A DNA stretch of 33,103 nt from Acidimicrobiales bacterium (GTDB taxonomy: Bacteria; Actinomycetota; Acidimicrobiia; Acidimicrobiales; Iamiaceae). Where the stretch lies: positions 1 through 33,103 of the forward strand of contig JAAZBK010000113.1 of assembly GCA_012513855.1 (NCBI GenBank), written 5' to 3'. This document shows positions 26,725 through 33,103 of the stretch, piece after piece. The stretch's first letter is position 1, and every line of letters begins with the position of its first letter. The notes beneath the pieces are model-generated. The model was not told the DNA's origin. It searched no databases and saw only the letters and a program-made list of their open reading frames with translations. Made by a program: the position numbers and the translations under genes.

Positions 26725-28425
26725 GTGTCCAACGAACCTACGCCACCCCCCGCCGAGACCTTCGCCTTCGACGAGTGGGCGCGCGAACGCTTCGACCGGT
26801 GGGAGCAGTCGCTCGTGCTGGAAGAGGCCGGGCGCCGCATGTCCGACCCTTCGTCGTCTCAGGACGAGCGGGCGATGGCGGCCGTGTGGGGTGCTCCGGC
26901 GGGGGTGGCGTCGGTCCCCGAGATGGAGACCATCGCCGAGGACCACTCGGTCGACCCGGTGCTCCGGTCCCGGGTCCGTGCGGTGCTGGCGTCGTCGATC
27001 GTCGGGAGCGACGGCGAGAAGGCAGCGGTGCTCGTCCAGCTGAGCCTGTCCGAAGCCGACGACGCGTCGGTCCACATCCGCACCCGGCTCAGCCTGTACT
27101 TCGCCGCTGTCGACGTGCTCGTGCGCGTCGGTCGCCTCGAAGACGCGCTCGACGTGTTGAAGCGGGCCGCGGCCGCGGCGAAGGCCGATGAGTCGGCCCC
27201 GGAGTGGGCCCTGGTGGCGATCGACGCCGAGCAACTGGTGATCGCAGCCCGAACCGGGATGGACCGCGAGCAGGTGGCCCGGATGGCCGACCAGATCGCT
27301 CGGGTGGCGAGGCAGTTGGACGACACGCCGAGCACCGTCGACGTCGTCCTGAAGGCATCCGACGTCCTCATGGGCCTGGGTGCTGTCAAGGCAGCCGAGG
27401 CCCACTACGAGGCGGTGGCCGAGGGGGCTGCCGACAACCCGGCGGCTCGTGCGCCGCGCTACCAGGCGCTGCTCGGGATGGCCGAGGCCCGGCTGCGGCT
27501 GGAGGGTCCCGATGCAGCCATCGAGGCCCAGCGCGAAGCGATCGCTGCGGTCGAACCCCTGGGCGACACCCCCATGCTCGGGTGGGCCCGACGCGGCCTC
27601 GCGGTGCAGATCCTGGCCACCGATCGCTACAGCGACGCGGCCGACGAGTTCGCCAGGTCGGCCGACGTCTACGACCGGATCGGTCTGGGGATCGACGCCG
27701 CGGCGCTGCGCCTGGAGCAGTCAGCAGCGCTGATCCAGGACGACGACGCGCCAGGTGCCCGCGCGGTGGCCGATGCCGTGGCCGCCGCGGCCGAGGACAT
27801 GGAGGAGGAGAAGCGCTTGGCACTCGAGCTCCGCGTCCACCAAGTCTACGCCCAACTGGCCGTGTACGACGGAGAACTGGAGGTGGCGGCCGAGCACTGG
27901 TTGGAGGTCGCCGACCGCGCCACCAGCACCGGCCAGTCTCCGTTGGAGGCAGAGCTCAACGCCGCCCAGCTCTTCGCTGCCGCGGGCGACATCGACGAGG
28001 CCACCGCGCAGTTCGGTCGCGCCGAGCTGAGCGCGGCAGACGTCGCCGATCCGGCCAAGGCCACCGCTCGCGTCATGCGCACCCACGCCGAGACGCTCCG
28101 TCAGGTGGGGCGGTCGGACGAGGCCGCCGAACTGGCCCGGGTGGCGTCCAACCTCGCCCGCGCATCGGGAGACGAGGCCCAGGCCATCTACCTCTCGGTG
28201 ATAGCGGCCGACTCCCTGCACGGCGCGGGAGAGTCGGAGGCCGCGCTCCAGCTCTACCGGGAGAACCTCCGGGCGGCCGAGGATGCCGAGATGCCGTCGC
28301 TCCTCGGGGCGGTGCACGCCGCTCACGCCAAGCTCCTCAGGGACCTGGGTCGCGACGACGAAGCCGCCGCCGAGGAGGCGAAGGCCGCGGCTCTGGGCGT
28401 AGCACCGGGTGCGCCGAGCGCGTAG
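26725..28425 (+). CDS. Tetratricopeptide-repeat protein of unknown function
   Basis: A 566-residue, Ala- and Glu/Asp-rich protein, almost wholly helical. It shows repeated TPR-like units such as GRLEDALDVLKRAAAAAKA, GAVKAAEAHYEAVAEGA, RYSDAADEFARSADVYDRIG, GDIDEATAQFGRAEL, GRSDEAAELARVASNLARA and GESEAALQLYRENLRAAE, spaced by 30-45 residues. There is no signal peptide, membrane helix or catalytic motif, so it is probably a cytoplasmic scaffold or interaction protein. The GTG at 26725 gives MSNEPTPPPAETFAFDEWARERF and sits 6 bases after a TACGGT -10. It follows msrB by 56 bp on the same strand, but the likely own promoter argues against co-regulation. Confidence 0.75.
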   Translation: MSNEPTPPPAETFAFDEWARERFDRWEQSLVLEEAGRRMSDPSSSQDERAMAAVWGAPAGVASVPEMETIAEDHSVDPVLRSRVRAVLASSIVGSDGEKAAVLVQLSLSEADDASVHIRTRLSLYFAAVDVLVRVGRLEDALDVLKRAAAAAKADESAPEWALVAIDAEQLVIAARTGMDREQVARMADQIARVARQLDDTPSTVDVVLKASDVLMGLGAVKAAEAHYEAVAEGAADNPAARAPRYQALLGMAEARLRLEGPDAAIEAQREAIAAVEPLGDTPMLGWARRGLAVQILATDRYSDAADEFARSADVYDRIGLGIDAAALRLEQSAALIQDDDAPGARAVADAVAAAAEDMEEEKRLALELRVHQVYAQLAVYDGELEVAAEHWLEVADRATSTGQSPLEAELNAAQLFAAAGDIDEATAQFGRAELSAADVADPAKATARVMRTHAETLRQVGRSDEAAELARVASNLARASGDEAQAIYLSVIAADSLHGAGESEAALQLYRENLRAAEDAEMPSLLGAVHAAHAKLLRDLGRDDEAAAEEAKAAALGVAPGAPSA

Positions 28426-28518
28426 CCGACGCTGCGATGTGAGGCGTCCGGCCGTCCCGGTGCGATCCGGCGGACGGGCTGCACGGTCGAGGCGCGAGAG
28501 GTCTGGGAAGCTACCGGG

Positions 28519-30531
28519 GTGACCTCCCGCGACGCCGTGGTGGAGACGTCCGCCGTCGCCTCGTCCGAGGCGCCGGCGCCACTCCGGACAGCGACGCTGC
28601 CCCACGTGCCGGCCCTGGACGGGCTGCGAGGGCTGGCGGTGGGGGCGGTGCTGCTGCTGCACGCCGGTGGAACGTCCTGGCTGCCCGGGGGATTCCTCGG
28701 CGTGTCGCTCTTCTTCACGCTGTCGGGCTACCTGATCGGATCCCTGGTCCTGTCCGAGGTCGAATCCGGTGGCGGGCTCGGCCTCGCGTCGTTCTGGGCC
28801 CGACGCGTGCGGCGGTTGGTGCCGGCCCTGGTGCTGCTCGTGCTCGGCGTGGTGGCGCTGAGCTGGTTCATCGACCTGCCGGACAGCACCCGCTCGGAGC
28901 TCCTCGGCGGGGTCGGCTACGTGGCGAACTGGGTCCAGATCGCGGGGGGCGAGAGCTACGCGCAGCTGTTCGAGTCGCCCTCGGCTGCCACCCACCTCTG
29001 GTCGCTGGCCATCGAGGAGCAGTTCTACCTGGTCTTCCCGTTCCTGGCTTGGCTGGTGGCGCGCTCTGTGCCGGGGGGTCTGCGACGCGCTTACGTGGTG
29101 GGCGGCACCGCGGTGACGGTCCTCGGCGTGCTGGCCGCCTCGAACGCCGACGACCGGGTGGTCGGGTACTACGCGACCCACATCCGCGCCCCCGAGATCG
29201 CGGTGGGTCTGGTGCTCGCCGGCCTATGGCCCATGAGCCACCTGCCCGGCCTCGGCGGAGTCGCCAAACCGACGGCTGGGATGCCGCGGGGCGTGGCCGA
29301 TGTCGTGGGCGCGGTGGCCATGGTGGTCACCGGGGTCCTCTGGTGGACCGTCGACCTGTCGGACGACCGGATCTACTCCGGGGGTCTGGTGCTGGTGGCC
29401 CTGGTCTCGGCCGCTCTCCTGGTGGGAGCGACCGCCGGTGGCTGGGTGGCTCGACTGCTGGCGGTGCCCCCGCTGACGGCCCTGGGGAGGGTCAGCTACG
29501 GCTTGTACCTGTTCCACTGGCCGGTGGTCGTGCTGCTGTCGGCGCCACGCGTCAGCCTCGAGCCGGTGCCCCTCTTCGCCCTGCGGGTGGCTGTGTCGTC
29601 GGTCCTCACCCTGGCGTCGTACCGGCTCGTCGAACAGCCGGTGCGGAGGGGCCGGGTGGCTCCCGGTGCGACGTCGGGCGCGGTGATCGCGGCGGGGATG
29701 GCCGCGCTGGCCCTGACCGCCCTGGTGGTTTGGGTGGCGGTGCCGTCGCCCGACGACACGAGGGCGCCGGACCGACCAGCCCCCGCGGTGGTGCCGGGCA
29801 CGGGCCCCGATTCGAGCGGTGGTTCCGGCCGTCCCGACCCCGACCGGAGCGACCCCGCCCCCGTCGTGCCGGTGGTGGCGGTGTTCGGCGACTCCCTCCC
29901 CAACTGGCTGCTGCGCGACGCCGGCTGGACCCTCGACCCGGCGGAGGTGCTGGTGGTCGACGGAACGTCGGAGGGCTGCGACGGTGCCGAAGGCGCGCCG
30001 GTGGGTCGGGCTGGAGCCGGGGTGGTGGTGACCTTGCCCGACACCTGCACCGGGTGGCGGACCCAGTACCCACCGGTGGTGGAGGGCCGCCACGTCGACG
30101 TGGCCGTGCTGGCGATAGGTACGGGCGCGGTGCTGGACCGCCGGCTCGACGGCGAGTTCGTCGGACCGTGCTCCGACGTTGCTCGCGACTGGTATCGCTC
30201 CGACGTGGTCGAACGCCTGGGCTACCTGGCCGACCACGTGGGACAGATCGTTCTGGTGCTGCCCGCGTGGTCGGAGGACTGGTCCGGTTGGGTCAACCCG
30301 CCCGATCACCGCGAGCGAACGGACTGCGTGCGGGCCACCCTGGAGGCGGCGGCCGGCGAGGCCGACGTGTCACCGGGCGTCGTGGTCGTCGACCTCGGGG
30401 CTCACCTGTGCCCCACTGGCCCGCAGGGTTGCGATCCGGTGCGCGAGACCGACGGTGTGCACATCGATCCCGACCAGGCGCCGGCGGTGCTCGGGTGGTT
30501 GTTGGAGAGCGCCCTCGCCTCCGGCGGCTGA
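28519..30531 (+). CDS. Acyltransferase-3 membrane protein with SGNH domain (OafA/YrhL type)
   Basis: A 670-residue two-part enzyme that O-acylates cell-surface glycans. Residues about 28-400 are a ten-helix acyltransferase-3 domain: PALDGLRGLAV with catalytic-type H48 (LLLHAGG), FFTLSGYLIG, and SLAIEEQFYLVFP. After a Pro/Asp-rich linker (about 415-450), the outer SGNH hydrolase-like domain carries the GDS motif with S459 (VFGDSLP) and the C-terminal D645/H648 pair (DGVHID). This architecture is known from peptidoglycan and polysaccharide O-acetyltransferases such as OatA, where the membrane domain passes acetyl to the SGNH domain. The acceptor here is unknown. The GTG at 28519 is the likely start; no SD is evident. 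Confidence 0.88.
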   Translation: MTSRDAVVETSAVASSEAPAPLRTATLPHVPALDGLRGLAVGAVLLLHAGGTSWLPGGFLGVSLFFTLSGYLIGSLVLSEVESGGGLGLASFWARRVRRLVPALVLLVLGVVALSWFIDLPDSTRSELLGGVGYVANWVQIAGGESYAQLFESPSAATHLWSLAIEEQFYLVFPFLAWLVARSVPGGLRRAYVVGGTAVTVLGVLAASNADDRVVGYYATHIRAPEIAVGLVLAGLWPMSHLPGLGGVAKPTAGMPRGVADVVGAVAMVVTGVLWWTVDLSDDRIYSGGLVLVALVSAALLVGATAGGWVARLLAVPPLTALGRVSYGLYLFHWPVVVLLSAPRVSLEPVPLFALRVAVSSVLTLASYRLVEQPVRRGRVAPGATSGAVIAAGMAALALTALVVWVAVPSPDDTRAPDRPAPAVVPGTGPDSSGGSGRPDPDRSDPAPVVPVVAVFGDSLPNWLLRDAGWTLDPAEVLVVDGTSEGCDGAEGAPVGRAGAGVVVTLPDTCTGWRTQYPPVVEGRHVDVAVLAIGTGAVLDRRLDGEFVGPCSDVARDWYRSDVVERLGYLADHVGQIVLVLPAWSEDWSGWVNPPDHRERTDCVRATLEAAAGEADVSPGVVVVDLGAHLCPTGPQGCDPVRETDGVHIDPDQAPAVLGWLLESALASGG

Positions 30532-30545
30532 GGGCCGCCCACCGT

Positions 30546-31157
30546 CTACCAGCCCCGGTCGATCCACTCCTGCAGGTGCGGCGACTCGGCTCCGATGGTG
30601 GTGGCGTCGCCGTGACCCGGTAGGACGACGGTGTCGGCGGACAGTGGGGCGAACAGCCGGTCCTCGAGGGATCGGATGATGGTGGGGAAGTCGCCGCCCT
30701 CGAACGAGGTGTTTCCAGGCCCTCCTGGGAAGAGGGTGTCGCCGCTGAACAAGAGGGGTGACCCCTCGAGCGAGAAGCACATCGATCCGGGGGTGTGTCC
30801 GGGGGTGTGGATGGTGTGGAGCCGGAGCCTGCCGACCTGGACCACCGCCTCGTCGTCGAGCAGGGCGTCGTAGCTCGGGAGCATGGCTGCGTCCTGCTCG
30901 GTGACGTGGACCGCGTAGCCGGCGTCGCGGAGCTGGGGGACCGCCTGGATGTGGTCCCAGTGGCCATGGGTCTCGAGCACCTCGCGGACGCCCAGGGCCT
31001 GGCACAGCTCCAGCAGTTGCTCGTGCTCGTTGGCGGCGTCGATCAGGATCGCGTCGCCCGTCTGGCGGCACCGCAACACGTACACGTTGTTGTCCATCGG
31101 CCCCACCACGACCTTGTGGACCTCGGCGCCGGCGTCGTTCCAGATCAGCGTGCTCAT
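30546..31157 (-). CDS. Metallo-beta-lactamase-fold hydrolase (glyoxalase II-like)
   Basis: A 203-residue protein with the full binuclear metal set: H64, H66, D68 and H69 (THGHWDH), H121 (HTPGHTPGS), D140 (FSGDTLF) and H182 (LPGHGD). The GNTSFEGGDFPTIIRSL segment is typical of the YcbL/GloB-like group of thioester hydrolases. It lacks the long C-terminal substrate domain of full glyoxalase II, so hydroxyacylglutathione or a mycothiol thioester is a guess only. ATG 31157 is preferred over ATG 31166: CACAAT, a weak -10, lies 7 bases before it, fitting the short-leader pattern seen elsewhere in the window. It is convergent with the acyltransferase gene. Confidence 0.85.
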   Translation of the reverse strand: MSTLIWNDAGAEVHKVVVGPMDNNVYVLRCRQTGDAILIDAANEHEQLLELCQALGVREVLETHGHWDHIQAVPQLRDAGYAVHVTEQDAAMLPSYDALLDDEAVVQVGRLRLHTIHTPGHTPGSMCFSLEGSPLLFSGDTLFPGGPGNTSFEGGDFPTIIRSLEDRLFAPLSADTVVLPGHGDATTIGAESPHLQEWIDRGW

Positions 31158-31405
31158 GTCCCCCATTGTGCCGACCGCCGGCGGCAGCCACGACCCCGGA
31201 CGCGGCGACGCCCCGGCCGGGGGGGGGAGGGATGGCCGGGACGTCACCAGAGGGGCTGCTCTCCTCCGAGAGGCGCACGCCACGATCTGCGGGCGGATGA
31301 TCACGCCACAACGGCATCCTACGCGCGCTCGGCGACGAAAAGCGCGCACTTGGCGAGATCCGGGCGTGGAGGCCCGCGGCGGAACGGCGGCGTCGTCGCT
31401 CTGCT
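31158..31405. other. Intergenic stretch, no gene seen
   Basis: About 250 bases without a supported gene. It holds a 12-bp perfect palindrome CCCCGGCCGGGG (31211-31222) running into a run of nine G (31219-31227), and a GCGCGC-rich patch near 31320-31350. The right part downstream of the PIN toxin gene may hold its terminator, but no clear hairpin with a T-run was found. Confidence 0.5.
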
Positions 31406-31810
31406 TCAGGTCGACACCACGTCCATCCCGAGCGACATGGCCGCGGGGATCTGGCGGGGGTCGAAGGTCAGGAACGTGATCGGCCGCGGCAGACGGTCTG
31501 CCGCCGCCAGGTGGAGCGCGTCGACCGTGCGGAGGGGTCTCTCCCGGCTCAGCTCGCTGGCCCGGTCCAGGCAGCGTTGGTCGACCGGGACGACGTGCAT
31601 CCGCTCCCAGTCGTCGCGCAGCGCTCGGCGGACGCGATCGCCGTCGGTCGGGACGTCGCACACGCGATCCACCATCCCCAGCGCCTCGGCCAGCGCGAGC
31701 GCCGATGCACACCACGCGTGGTCGGCCGCCATGGCGTCGATCACGACCTGGCGGTGCGGGCCCGAGAGGTAGCGGCCCAACAGGGCAGAGGTGTCGATGG
31801 CGAGGGTCAC
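31406..31810 (-). CDS. PIN-domain toxin (VapC type)
   Basis: A 134-residue PIN ribonuclease. The acidic metal-binding residues D6 (AIDTSAL), E42 (ALAEALG), D97 (RTVDALHLAAA) and D117 (TFDPRQ) are all present, so the nuclease looks intact. VapC toxins cleave tRNA or rRNA and arrest translation when the antitoxin is lost. The GTG start at 31810 overlaps the antitoxin stop (GTGA), which is typical of toxin-antitoxin operons. The target RNA cannot be told from the sequence. Confidence 0.88.
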   Translation of the reverse strand: MTLAIDTSALLGRYLSGPHRQVVIDAMAADHAWCASALALAEALGMVDRVCDVPTDGDRVRRALRDDWERMHVVPVDQRCLDRASELSRERPLRTVDALHLAAADRLPRPITFLTFDPRQIPAAMSLGMDVVST

Positions 31811-32091
31811 GAGCCGCGGACCTCTCGCAGCGCCCGGTCGAGCCGGCCTCCGGTCCACGCGTCGATGCGGATGCCGGGCTCGGCGGGGCGATCGCCGCGC
31901 CGGGCCGGTTCCAGCAGGCCGCGCGCCACCAGGTCGTCGATGGTGACCGGCGATCCCGGTGGTTCGACCGGCCCGAGCTGGGCCACCGCTCGGCCGCCGA
32001 TGGTCACGACGATCCGCTCGCCCGCACCGGCTCGGCGCACCAACGACGTGAGCTGGCTCCGCAGCTCGCGTATGCCGGTGCGCTCGGTCAC
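31807..32091 (-). CDS. Phd/YefM-family antitoxin (VapB role)
   Basis: A 94-residue protein. Residues 1-45 (VTERTGIRELRSQL, then GERIVVTIGGRAVAQLGPV) match the Phd/YefM DNA-binding domain of antitoxins, with the iReLr..l and Ge.ivVT..GrpVA.l.p pattern. The C-terminal half is the toxin-neutralising tail. GTG 32091 is the natural start: TACCCT, a good -10, ends 6 bases before it, so the mRNA is probably leaderless. A longer reading to 32208 would include the promoter. The protein is expected to repress its own operon, perhaps through the palindrome at 32120-32129. Confidence 0.85.
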   Translation of the reverse strand: MTERTGIRELRSQLTSLVRRAGAGERIVVTIGGRAVAQLGPVEPPGSPVTIDDLVARGLLEPARRGDRPAEPGIRIDAWTGGRLDRALREVRGS

Positions 32092-32097
32092 ATCGTC

Positions 32098-32129
32098 AGG
32101 GTAGCGGGCAGCCCGGCCTTGTGTACACA
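32098..32129 (-). promoter_or_regulatory. Promoter and palindromic operator candidate of the Phd/VapC operon
   Basis: On the reverse strand TACCCT (32103-32098) is a TAnnnT -10 placed 6 bases before the GTG at 32091. The -35 position overlaps TGTGTACACA (32120-32129), a perfect 10-bp palindrome. A palindrome at that position fits autorepression by the Phd-type antitoxin. No TTGACA-like box is visible. Confidence 0.45.
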
Positions 32130-32225
32130 TGAGTACGCGCAGCGGGTGGAGGCTGGTCGGCCGGGCGCGCGATCGTTCCCAGATCCGGATGCGCCCGCGC
32201 CGGCCCACCGCCAGGAGGCACCCAA

Positions 32226-33103
32226 GTGAACTTCGCGTTCAACGAAGAGCAGGAAGAGCTCCGCAAGACCGTCCGCCAGTTCCTCGAGGCGAAGTCGCCC
32301 GAGAGCGCCGTGCGCGAGCAGATGGACACCGAGGCCGGCTACGACGCTGCGGTCTGGTCCCAGATGGGCGAGCAGCTCGGCCTGCAGGGCCTGGTGATCC
32401 CCGAGGAGTTCGGCGGTTCGGGCTACGGCTTCATCGAGCTGGTGGTGGTGCTGGAGGAGATGGGCCGCGCCCTGCTCTGCGCCCCGTTCTTCTCGTCGGC
32501 CGTCCTCGCCGCCCAGACCCTCATCCACTCCGGCGACGACGCCGCCAAGGGCGAGTACCTCCCCGGCATCGCATCGGGGGAGACCATTGCCACCCTCGCC
32601 TTCACCGAGGAGAACGGCCGCTGGGACGAAGAGGGCATCACGGCCACCGCCTCGGGCTCGGGCGACTCCTGGACCATCGACGGCACCAAGATGTACGTGC
32701 TCGACGGCCACACCGCTTCGCTGCTCCTCGTGGCCGCCCGCACCGGTGCCGGCGTGAGCCTGTTCGCGGTCGACGCCGGCGCCTCCGGAATCACCCGCAC
32801 CGCGCTGGCCACCATGGACCAGACCCGCAAGCAGGCCAAGGTCGAGTTCTCCGGCACCCCTGCCCGTCTGATCGGAACCGACGGCGGCGGCTGGACCGTG
32901 CTCTCGCGGGTGCTCGACCTGGCGGCTGTGGCCCTGGCCGCCGAGCAGGTGGGCTGCGCCCAGCTCTGCCTCGAGATGGCCGTCCAGTACGCCAAGGACC
33001 GCGTCCAGTTCGGCCGCCCGATCGGATCGTTCCAGGCCATCAAGCACAAGTGCGCCGACATGCTGCTCGAGGTCGAGTCGGCCAAGTCGGCGGCCTACTA
33101 CGC
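32226..33103 (+). CDS. Acyl-CoA dehydrogenase family protein (3' end outside window)
   Basis: FAD-dependent oxidation of acyl-CoA to enoyl-CoA, or a related reaction. The GTG at 32226 has CAGGAGG about 7 bases upstream and gives VNFAFNEEQEELRKTVRQFLE, the normal N-terminal helix. 292 residues are visible and the frame is still open at the right edge. The N-terminal helical domain includes LGLQGLVIPEEFGGSGYGFIE. The middle beta-domain has LAFTEENGRWDEEGI and WTIDGTKMYVLDGH. The C-terminal domain has begun with YAKDRVQFGRPIGSFQAIKHKCADML, the FAD/dimer motif. The catalytic Glu region lies outside the window. Actinobacteria carry many paralogues, so the substrate (fatty acyl, steroid side chain or other) cannot be assigned. 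Confidence 0.92.
   Translation, partial: MNFAFNEEQEELRKTVRQFLEAKSPESAVREQMDTEAGYDAAVWSQMGEQLGLQGLVIPEEFGGSGYGFIELVVVLEEMGRALLCAPFFSSAVLAAQTLIHSGDDAAKGEYLPGIASGETIATLAFTEENGRWDEEGITATASGSGDSWTIDGTKMYVLDGHTASLLLVAARTGAGVSLFAVDAGASGITRTALATMDQTRKQAKVEFSGTPARLIGTDGGGWTVLSRVLDLAAVALAAEQVGCAQLCLEMAVQYAKDRVQFGRPIGSFQAIKHKCADMLLEVESAKSAAYY

Noticed and set aside
27721-29181. Reverse frame of about 486 codons over the TPR and acyltransferase genes
   Set aside because: Low-complexity shadow crossing the boundary of two real genes; no start context.

Overview
The window is GC-rich, densely coding bacterial DNA. The SUF genes are of the actinobacterial kind (SufB, SufD, a Rieske protein, SufC, SufS, SufU). 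Many genes begin with GTG, and several have a TAnnnT -10 box only 6-7 bases before the start codon, as in leaderless mRNAs. A HAAT-type (branched-chain amino acid type) transporter and an acyl-CoA dehydrogenase are also present. Together these suggest a high-GC actinobacterium, perhaps an Acidimicrobiia-type lineage. That placement is inference, because there is no rRNA in the window.

Layout. 1-1380: sufB, cut at the left edge. 1441-5174: an AlkB-like dioxygenase, a PQQ-type sugar dehydrogenase lipoprotein, and a reverse-strand coaA-MOSC pair. 5221-7733: a promoter, a 5' hairpin, then sufD, a Rieske ferredoxin and sufC, translationally coupled. 7753-9762: a large polytopic membrane protein. 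9821-11653: an AbiEi/AbiEii-like type IV toxin-antitoxin pair with a repeated 21-bp element around its promoter. 11804-18659: a three-gene transporter operon, made of a fused LivH-LivM permease, a 1012-residue MFS-LivF-LivG fusion and a substrate-binding protein. 18677-21762: arsC, converging on lon. 21917-25442: a DUF2889 protein, converging on a second SUF operon (sufC2-sufS-sufU, reverse strand). 25555-26668: msrA and msrB. 26725-31157: a TPR protein, an acyltransferase-3/SGNH protein and a metallo-beta-lactamase-fold hydrolase. 31406-32091: a Phd/VapC-type toxin-antitoxin pair. 32226 to the end: an acyl-CoA dehydrogenase cut by the right edge.

How it works together. Two SUF loci about 15 kb apart supply the scaffold (B, C, D), the Rieske protein, the desulfurase and the sulfur-transfer protein. 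The window holds two SufC ATPases but only one SufD and one SufB. No sufT and no sufR-like regulator is seen. MsrA/MsrB, Lon (with a SigR/SigH-like promoter and a degenerate HAIR-like element) and ArsC give the area a redox and protein-damage flavour. The most unusual item is the transporter operon: all five HAAT parts sit in three overlapping genes, and an MFS carrier is fused in front of both ABC ATPases in one reading frame.

No tRNA, rRNA, CRISPR array, insertion sequence or prophage gene was recognised. No gene-free stretch exceeds 300 bases; the longest is about 250 bases (31158-31405).
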